Positions 1 through 4,451 of a stretch of 12,014 bases of DNA are shown in pieces. The notes under the pieces are model-generated. The model made no database searches and was not told where the DNA came from. It worked only from the letters and a program-made list of their open reading frames with translations. Position numbers and translations under genes: made by a program. How positions within the stretch are numbered: the stretch's first letter is position 1; every line of letters begins with the position of its first letter. Origin of the DNA: an uncultured Nocardiaceae bacterium (GTDB lineage: Bacteria; Actinomycetota; Actinomycetes; Mycobacteriales; Mycobacteriaceae); contig CAKZIX010000062.1 in assembly GCA_936936565.1 (NCBI GenBank), forward strand, positions 1-12,014. The letters run 5' to 3'.

Positions 1-54
1 CAGGGCCGGAAGGCAGCAAGGGTCAACGGGCTCTGCCGGGTGCGCGGGGTCCCC
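1..54 (+). ncRNA. ffs: Small signal recognition particle RNA (4.5S type), 3' part only
   Basis: The first bases hold the most conserved element of bacterial SRP RNA: a GGCC-GGAA-GGC apical hairpin followed by AGCAAGGG (about 4-22), the site bound by the Ffh M domain. The rest, to the GGGGTCCCC run at 46-54, fits the 3' arm, which would pair with a 5' arm lying outside the window. The 5' half is therefore missing by truncation, not by decay. The RNA directs ribosomes making membrane and secreted proteins to the membrane. The 3' end is approximate. In M. tuberculosis ffs also lies next to the aspartate aminotransferase gene, which supports the call. Confidence 0.9.
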
Positions 55-104
55 TCGAATTTCTCGGCCGGTGACGCAAATGTCCTTCCGGTAACACCCG
101 CGAG

Positions 105-110
105 TAACCT
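105..110 (+). promoter_or_regulatory. -10 element (TAACCT) for a leaderless aspartate aminotransferase mRNA
   Basis: TAACCT matches the actinobacterial -10 pattern TANNNT and ends 8 nt before the GTG at 119. No Shine-Dalgarno sequence lies between, so transcription would begin at or next to the start codon. No convincing -35 is visible. Inference from spacing only. Confidence 0.4.
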
Positions 111-118
111 CACCTGAC

Positions 119-1405
119 GTGCCGACGCAAACACAGATCGAGTTGATGAACTCCGACGAGCTGGCCGCCGAACACGAGCGCCAGCGGGCCAACTACGCCA
201 CGCTTCGCACCGAGAAGCTCAACCTCGATCTCACCCGCGGCAAGCCCTCGCCCGAGCAGCTCGACCTGTCTCGGGAGCTGCTCGCCTTGCCCGGCCCGGA
301 CGATTTCCGCGACGGCGCCGGCACCGACTGCCGCAACTACGGCGGCCTGCACGGGCTGCCCGAACTGCGGGCCGTCTTCGGTGAGCTGCTGGGCATCCCG
401 GTCGACAATCTGATCGCCGGAAACAACGCCAGCCTGGAGCTGATGCACGACACGATGGTCTTCGCCATGCTGCACGGCACCCCGGACGCGCCGGCGCCGT
501 GGGCAGGCGGGCCGCGAAAGTTCTTGTGCCCCAGCCCCGGTTACGATCGGCACTTCGCGATCACGGAGTCGCTCGGCTTCGAGATGATCATCGTTCCGAT
601 GCGCCCCGACGGTCCGGACGTGCGGGTAGCCGCCGAGCTGGCCGCCGCAGACCCGGCGATCAAGGGACTGTGGGCGGTACCCAACTACGCCAATCCGACC
701 GGCGCCGTCTACTCCGAAGATGTTGTGCGCGAGCTGGTTTCGATGCCGACGGCGGCGCCGGACTTCCGGCTCTACTGGGACAACGCCTACGCCGTGCACC
801 CGCTGGTCCCGCAGGCGGCCCCGGTGCTCGACGTGCTGGGCATGGCGGCCGAATCGGCACATCCCAACCGCCCCTTGGTGTTCGCCTCCACCTCGAAGAT
901 CACCTTTGCCGGGTCCGGGGTGAGCTTCCTCGGCGCGTCCAAGGCCAACCTCGACTGGTATCTGCAGCACGCGGGCAAGAAGACCATCGGCCCCGACAAG
1001 CTCAACCAGCTGCGCCATCTGCGCTTCTTCAAGGATGCCGCCGGGGTGCGCGCGCACATGGACCGACACCGCGAGATCCTCGCGCCCAAGTTTGCGCTGG
1101 TCCGGCAGATCCTCGAAGACCGGCTCGGTGCGTCGAAGGTCGCGTCCTGGACCGAACCGCAGGGCGGATACTTCATCAGCCTCGACGTGCTAGAGGGCAC
1201 CGCCCGCCGCACGGTCGAGCTGGCGAAGGAAGCGGGTATCGCGCTCACCGCGGCGGGCTCGGCCTTCCCGTACGGCAAAGACCCGGAAGACCGCAATATT
1301 CGGCTGGCCCCCAGCTTCCCGAGCACCGACGACCTCGCCACCGCGATGGACGGGGTGGCCACCTGCGTGCTGCTCGCGGCGACGGAGAAGCTGCTCGGTC
1401 GCTGA
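119..1405 (+). CDS. PLP-dependent aspartate aminotransferase (fold type I, MocR-like branch)
   Basis: A 428-residue fold-type I aminotransferase of the family to which M. tuberculosis Rv3722c belongs; that protein transfers the amino group between glutamate and oxaloacetate to make aspartate, a central step of nitrogen distribution. Visible landmarks are GNNASLEL (about 101-108) for cofactor phosphate, NYANPTG (189-195) with the conserved Asn-Pro-Thr, YWDNAY (219-224) whose Asp221 should pair with the pyridine nitrogen, STSK (257-260) with Lys260 as Schiff-base lysine, and NIRLAPSFP (393-401) with Arg395 for the substrate carboxylate. Length is complete for the family. The GTG start has no SD; an in-frame ATG lies at 146, but the N-terminus fits the longer form and a TANNNT box lies 8 nt upstream. 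It follows ffs, as in mycobacteria. The biochemical specificity is inferred from the family. Confidence 0.93.
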   Translation: MPTQTQIELMNSDELAAEHERQRANYATLRTEKLNLDLTRGKPSPEQLDLSRELLALPGPDDFRDGAGTDCRNYGGLHGLPELRAVFGELLGIPVDNLIAGNNASLELMHDTMVFAMLHGTPDAPAPWAGGPRKFLCPSPGYDRHFAITESLGFEMIIVPMRPDGPDVRVAAELAAADPAIKGLWAVPNYANPTGAVYSEDVVRELVSMPTAAPDFRLYWDNAYAVHPLVPQAAPVLDVLGMAAESAHPNRPLVFASTSKITFAGSGVSFLGASKANLDWYLQHAGKKTIGPDKLNQLRHLRFFKDAAGVRAHMDRHREILAPKFALVRQILEDRLGASKVASWTEPQGGYFISLDVLEGTARRTVELAKEAGIALTAAGSAFPYGKDPEDRNIRLAPSFPSTDDLATAMDGVATCVLLAATEKLLGR

Positions 1406-1428
1406 GCCCGGCGTGGCAGTATCGGAGC

Positions 1429-2022
1429 ATGGCTTCGAAGTCGTTGGATCTGCATTTGGCGCAGGAACCGGATGCGGACAAGCTGCTCTCGGAAAGTCCG
1501 TTCGCGCTGCTGGTGGGCATGCTGCTGGATCAGCAGTTTCCCGTCGAGCACGCTTTTCGCGGCCCGAAGAAGATCGCCGATCGGATGGGTGGCCTCGACG
1601 TCCACAAGATCGCCGGGATGGACACCGAGGCGTTCGAGGACCTGTGCGCCACGCCGCCGGCGGTGCACCGTTATGGACGCTCGATGGCGCGGCGCATCCA
1701 GGAGCTCTCGCGGTACCTGATCGCCGAGTACGACGGCGTGGCCACCGCGGTGTGGTCCGAGGGCGATCCGGACGGCAAAGAGGTACTGCGCCGGCTCAAA
1801 GCGCTGCCCGGATACGGCGATCAGAAGGCCCGAATTTTCTTGGCGCTGTTGGCAAAGCAGCTCGGCGTGGCCCCCGCGGGCTGGGAGCAGGCGGCCGGCG
1901 CCTATGCGGAGCCGGGATCGCGGCGCTCCGCCGCCGACATCGTCGACGAGAAGTCGCTGCTCGAGGTGCGCGCGTTCAAGAAGGACATGAAGGCGAAGGC
2001 GGCCGCCGCCAAACAGGGCTAG
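1429..2022 (+). CDS. HhH-GPD-family DNA base-excision-repair-like protein (uncharacterised subfamily)
   Basis: A 197-residue protein of an actinobacterial helix-hairpin-helix family related to the endonuclease III/MutY glycosylases. The N-terminal half has the family block ALLVGMLLDQQFPVE (26-40) and GPKKI (45-49); the HhH hairpin LPGYGDQKA is at 126-134. At the position of the endonuclease III lysine there is Gln132 (Lys133 is next to it), and the expected catalytic Asp about 18 residues later is not apparent. With one cysteine (Cys73) there can be no C-terminal 4Fe-4S cluster. It may bind DNA or a damaged base without being a canonical lyase. The ATG at 1429 matches remembered homologues beginning with a similar M-x-K-x-L segment; GGAG at 1424-1427 is too close to act as a normal SD, and CAGTAT ends 6 nt upstream. 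The reading frame stays open far upstream inside the aminotransferase gene, which is not coding there. It starts 23 nt after that gene and converges with the next gene. Confidence 0.82.
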   Translation: MASKSLDLHLAQEPDADKLLSESPFALLVGMLLDQQFPVEHAFRGPKKIADRMGGLDVHKIAGMDTEAFEDLCATPPAVHRYGRSMARRIQELSRYLIAEYDGVATAVWSEGDPDGKEVLRRLKALPGYGDQKARIFLALLAKQLGVAPAGWEQAAGAYAEPGSRRSAADIVDEKSLLEVRAFKKDMKAKAAAAKQG

Positions 2023-2026
2023 CTGG

Positions 2027-2431
2027 TCAGCTGACGACGGTGCGTGCGGTGCGGCGCAGCTGTGGCGGGAACGTCATTCCGTTGCGCCACCAGCCCGACA
2101 ATTCCTCGATGCGCCCGATCGCGTGGGCCGCGCCGGCGACGAGTGCGGTCTCGTCGGCGTTGGTCGCGGGGTGGGCGAGCGCGGTCAGCGAGGCGTGCAC
2201 GCCACTCACCGCTGCACCCAGCTGAGCGGCGGCGGCGGAGTCGCGCAGCGACAGCTCCCACACCTGACGGCGCAGCCGATGCAGGACCGCTTCGCCGTCG
2301 CGTGCCCGGCTGCTGCGCGCATCGCTGGTCTCGGCGGCAGACGAGCGTGCCAGCAGTACACGCAAGTCGAGCGCCGCGCGACTGGCACGCAGCGCATCCC
2401 AACGGCGCATCGGGTCTAGGTGCTCGCTCAT
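2027..2431 (-). CDS. Conserved-looking hypothetical protein, 134 residues, alpha-helical
   Basis: I do not recognise a family. The protein is rich in Ala and Arg, lacks cysteine, has no signal peptide or membrane segment, and looks almost wholly helical. An N-terminal basic stretch (MRRWDALRASRAALDLR, about 8-24) is followed by a long Ala/Leu helical region and a distinctive tail, GWWRNGMTFPPQLRRTARTVVS, from about residue 113. The start is well supported: AGGAG (complement of 2438-2442) stands 6 nt before the ATG at 2431. The open frame continues 48 codons further upstream, but through AT-richer intergenic sequence. Its stop is 4 nt from the stop of the convergent repair-family gene. The 311-nt gap and hairpin after amt suggest it has its own promoter. 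Good codon bias and a strong SD make it a real gene; the function is unknown. Confidence 0.72.
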   Translation of the reverse strand: MSEHLDPMRRWDALRASRAALDLRVLLARSSAAETSDARSSRARDGEAVLHRLRRQVWELSLRDSAAAAQLGAAVSGVHASLTALAHPATNADETALVAGAAHAIGRIEELSGWWRNGMTFPPQLRRTARTVVS

Positions 2432-2570
2432 GGGTGGCTCCTGGCATCTGCGGGCGTTGTCGTCAAGTAGACGATCTTGCGCAATTGATGAGCAACTCGA
2501 ACGAGCACAGTGTGATCGATGGGACAGATGAGGGAAGGTAACCGGAGCGGTGCGCCAGATATCGATTTGA

Positions 2571-2599
2571 AACATACTTTTGCCCGGTTATTTGCGGAA
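2571..2599 (-). promoter_or_regulatory. Possible promoter of the hypothetical gene
   Basis: On the reverse strand TATGTT (2576-2571) fits the TANNNT -10 pattern, with TTCCGC (2599-2594) 17 nt upstream as a weak -35. It lies in the AT-richer island about 140 nt before the hypothetical gene, and the palindrome at 2591-2607 covers the -35. The -35 match is poor, so this is tentative. Confidence 0.25.
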
Positions 2600-2607
2600 T
2601 TCGCAAA
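2591..2607. promoter_or_regulatory. Perfect 17-bp inverted repeat, operator candidate
   Basis: TTTGCG at 2591-2596 and CGCAAA at 2602-2607 are exact reverse complements around a GAATT centre. The same TTGCG/CGCAA half-sites occur fused as TTGCGCAA at 2477-2484, nearer the gene. This is the form of a dimeric repressor site. The regulator is unknown. Confidence 0.4.
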
Positions 2608-2698
2608 CCTAACGATTGGGTGTCGAAATTCATGCTCTAGCAAATGGCGGGCTAGTGTCTCCGACGTCCACTATGGACCCACCTCCGCATCGAGGTTC

Positions 2699-2734
2699 GG
2701 GCCGCGTCCGGGTCCTCATCCCCGGCCGCGGCCC
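2699..2734 (-). terminator. Terminator-like hairpin of amt
   Basis: GGGCCGCG (2699-2706) pairs with CGCGGCCC (2727-2734), and after one mismatch CCGGG (2708-2712) pairs with CCCGG (2721-2725) around an 8-nt loop. It begins 8 nt after the amt stop on the reverse strand. There is no T-tract, which is common for actinobacterial terminators. Confidence 0.6.
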
Positions 2735-2742
2735 ATTCAGCG

Positions 2743-4002
2743 TTATGCGCTGGGCCGCTTCACCGGCGCATGGCCGTAAACACCCTCGGAGTAGGCCGTC
2801 TCGGCGTGCTCGGCGAAATCGATACCGGACACCTCGTCCTCCCGGCTGACCCGGAATCCGAGCGTCAGGTCGATCACCTTGCCGATCACCCACGACATCA
2901 CGAACGCATACGCCGCGACCGCCGGAATGGCGAGCGCCTGCTTGCCCAGCTGTGCCAGCCCGCCGCCGAACAACAGTCCTTCGGCGCCGCCGGTCATCAC
3001 CTCGGCCGCCAGCAGACCGATCAGGAACACGCCGAGCACACCGCCGACGAAGTGCACACCCACGACATCGAGCGAGTCGTCGTAACCGAGTTTGAACTTC
3101 CATCCCACGGCGAACGAACAGACGGCCCCGGCGACCAGGCCCACGACGAGCGCGCCGAGAATCGTGACCGACCCGCACGACGGCGTGATCGCCACCAGCC
3201 CGGCGACCACGCCGGAGGCGGCGCCGAACGTCGTCGGGCGGCCGTCGCGGATCTTTTCCACCAGCAGCCAGCCGAGCATGCCCAGGCAGCCGGCGATCAA
3301 GGTGTTCAGGAATACCGCGGCAGCAATTCCGTTGGCGCCCAACGCCGATCCCGCATTGAACCCGAACCAGCCGAACCACAGCAGCCCGACACCGAGCAAC
3401 ACGAACGGCAGGTTGTGCGGCCGCATGGCCTCGGCGCGGAACCCGATGCGCGGACCCAGCACCAGGGCGAGCGCCAAAGCTGAAGCGCCCGAAGTGATTT
3501 CGACAGCCAACCCGCCCGCGTAGTCGAGCACGCCGAACTCGGCGAGCCAGCCGCCCGGACCCCAGGCCCAGTGCGCGACAGGTGCATACACCAGCACCGT
3601 CCACACCGGCACGAACAGCATCCAGGCCGAGAACTTCGCGCGGTCGGCGATCGCGCCGGAAATCAGTGCGGCGGTGATGACCGCAAACGTCAATTGGAAA
3701 GTGGCGAACAACAATTCGGGAACGCCGCTGCGCACGGACGTGGGATCGATGCCCATCATGCCCACATGCTTCAGGCTGCCGATCACCCCGCTGCCCTCGC
3801 TGAACGCGAGGCTGTACCCGGCGAGTAGCCACGCCACGGTGACCAGCGGGATCGAGATGAAGCTCATCATGATCATGTTGAGTACGCCCGACGAGCGGAC
3901 CATGCCGCCGTAGAAGATGGCCAGGCCTGGGGTCATCAACAGCACGAGCGCGGTCGCGCCCAGCAGCCAGGCGGTAGCGGCGGGATCGAGGGTTGTGGGC
4001 AC
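2743..4002 (-). CDS. amt: Ammonium transporter, Amt/Mep/Rh family, with Glu at the first twin-His position
   Basis: A 419-residue, about 11-helix membrane channel for ammonium uptake. Family landmarks include the N-terminal TPGLAIFYGGMVR (about 24-36), FQLTFAVITAALISG (102-116), DYAGG (160-164), WFGWFGFNAGSA (209-220), ITPSCGSV (272-279) and GVHFVGGVLG (315-324). His317 corresponds to the second pore histidine. The first is replaced by Glu168 (codon GAA, 3501-3499), a change known from fungal Mep1/Mep3-type channels. The tail GIDFAEHAETAYSEGVYGH (from 393) is the cytoplasmic region that normally couples to PII proteins. The GTG start at 4002 is fixed by GGAGG (complement of 4009-4013) at 6-nt spacing. 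No glnB or glnD follows, unlike the amt-glnB-glnD operon of M. tuberculosis, so this may be a second, stand-alone paralogue. I found no clear GlnR box upstream. Confidence 0.95.
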   Translation of the reverse strand: MPTTLDPAATAWLLGATALVLLMTPGLAIFYGGMVRSSGVLNMIMMSFISIPLVTVAWLLAGYSLAFSEGSGVIGSLKHVGMMGIDPTSVRSGVPELLFATFQLTFAVITAALISGAIADRAKFSAWMLFVPVWTVLVYAPVAHWAWGPGGWLAEFGVLDYAGGLAVEITSGASALALALVLGPRIGFRAEAMRPHNLPFVLLGVGLLWFGWFGFNAGSALGANGIAAAVFLNTLIAGCLGMLGWLLVEKIRDGRPTTFGAASGVVAGLVAITPSCGSVTILGALVVGLVAGAVCSFAVGWKFKLGYDDSLDVVGVHFVGGVLGVFLIGLLAAEVMTGGAEGLLFGGGLAQLGKQALAIPAVAAYAFVMSWVIGKVIDLTLGFRVSREDEVSGIDFAEHAETAYSEGVYGHAPVKRPSA

Positions 4003-4046
4003 GTCGGTCCTCCGGGTGTTGCGTTGGGGTTAACAAGGTCTCACAC

Positions 4047-4065
4047 GGCGCGCGCTTCGCGTGCC
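4047..4065 (-). promoter_or_regulatory. Hairpin upstream of amt
   Basis: GGCGCGCG (4047-4054) and CGCGTGCC (4058-4065) form an 8-bp stem with one G-T pair and a 3-nt loop, about 45 nt before the amt start. It could be part of the leader RNA or simply reflect GC-rich sequence. No role is shown. Confidence 0.25.
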
Positions 4066-4160
4066 ACAAATCGTGCTGGGGCGGCGGTGAAATTCAGTTG
4101 AACGGTCCTGCGGGGTCCCAGCATCGGCGCCCATGACTACGTTTCTCGTGACGGTGCGTC

Positions 4161-4382
4161 GTGTCCGCGGGCGGAGCGCGCACCTGGGGCTGGCATCGGC
4201 TCGATTGCGAGTGGGCGTGGCGCACCGACACCGCCGAGCCGATGTTGCCGACGCGGCCGTTCCGGATGCTCGGGCGGCCCGTGTGCCGCTACGCCACCGA
4301 TATCGGACTTCGTCTGCTGCGCAAGGCATTCCGGCCTGCACCGCGAGTGGACTCGGCCGTGCTGATCGCGCGCCGGGTGTAG
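4161..4382 (+). pseudogene. Remnant of an Erm/KsgA-type rRNA adenine dimethyltransferase (C-terminal piece)
   Basis: This forward frame encodes up to 73 residues ending in LRKAFRPAPRVDSAVLIARR (about 53-72). The F-x-P-x-P-x-V-D-S-A-V-L pattern is the conserved element near the end of the catalytic domain in Erm and KsgA rRNA N6-adenine dimethyltransferases, a family that includes macrolide-resistance methylases. About 85% of its codons end in G or C, so the frame looks coding. No SAM-binding segment or N-P-[PLF]-[FY] motif lies upstream in any frame, and no SD precedes the nominal GTG at 4161. It is therefore probably a 5'-deleted relic rather than a working gene. The boundaries are uncertain: only the last 40 or so residues carry a family signal. 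It could alternatively be a coincidental short match, and the assignment rests on one motif. Confidence 0.45.
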
Positions 4383-4438
4383 CCGCGCAGGTGGACGGGA
4401 TGTTCGGACGCCGGGCGGGACGTGTCGGAGGTAACCGA

Positions 4439-4444
4439 TAGGGT
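4439..4444 (+). promoter_or_regulatory. -10 element (TAGGGT) for a leaderless dnaX mRNA
   Basis: TAGGGT fits TANNNT and ends 7 nt before the GTG at 4452. No good SD precedes that codon at normal spacing, only a weak AGGG that overlaps the box itself. No clear -35 is seen. The spacing implies a transcript starting at the start codon and supports 4452 as the true start. Confidence 0.4.
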
Positions 4445-4451
4445 CGTAGGC

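Larger units (their letters stand above)
2432..2742. other. Intergenic region with AT-richer island between amt and the hypothetical gene
   Basis: No convincing gene. From about 2555 to 2655 the base composition is clearly more AT-rich than the surroundings. It holds a 17-bp perfect inverted repeat (2591-2607), a second TTGCGCAA palindrome (2477-2484), and the terminator hairpin of amt (2699-2734). Two short forward frames cross it but have no SD or protein-like composition. Most likely it is the regulatory region of the reverse-strand hypothetical gene. Confidence 0.6.

Noticed and set aside
499..1428. Open reading frame upstream of the HhH-GPD gene, inside the aminotransferase
   Set aside because: Same frame as the repair-family gene by chance; the product is Arg-rich and unlike any family, and homologues start at about 1429.
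2519..2849. Two short forward ORFs in the amt-hypothetical interval
   Set aside because: No SD, poor protein-like composition, and they run through the amt terminator hairpin and the amt 3' end.
2630..4069. A 479-codon reverse frame overlapping amt in another frame
   Set aside because: Arg/Gly-rich shadow translation without motifs; the amt frame carries all the family blocks and the SD.
4003..4140. GlnR box (GTNAC-N6-GAAAC type) upstream of amt
   Set aside because: GTCAC and GAAAC occur near 4140-4151 on the reverse strand, but with 2 nt between them instead of 6, so the match fails.
4133..4441. A 102-codon forward frame covering the Erm/KsgA remnant in another frame
   Set aside because: Arg/Ala-rich with no motif; the frame beginning at 4161 carries the family signature and the coding bias.
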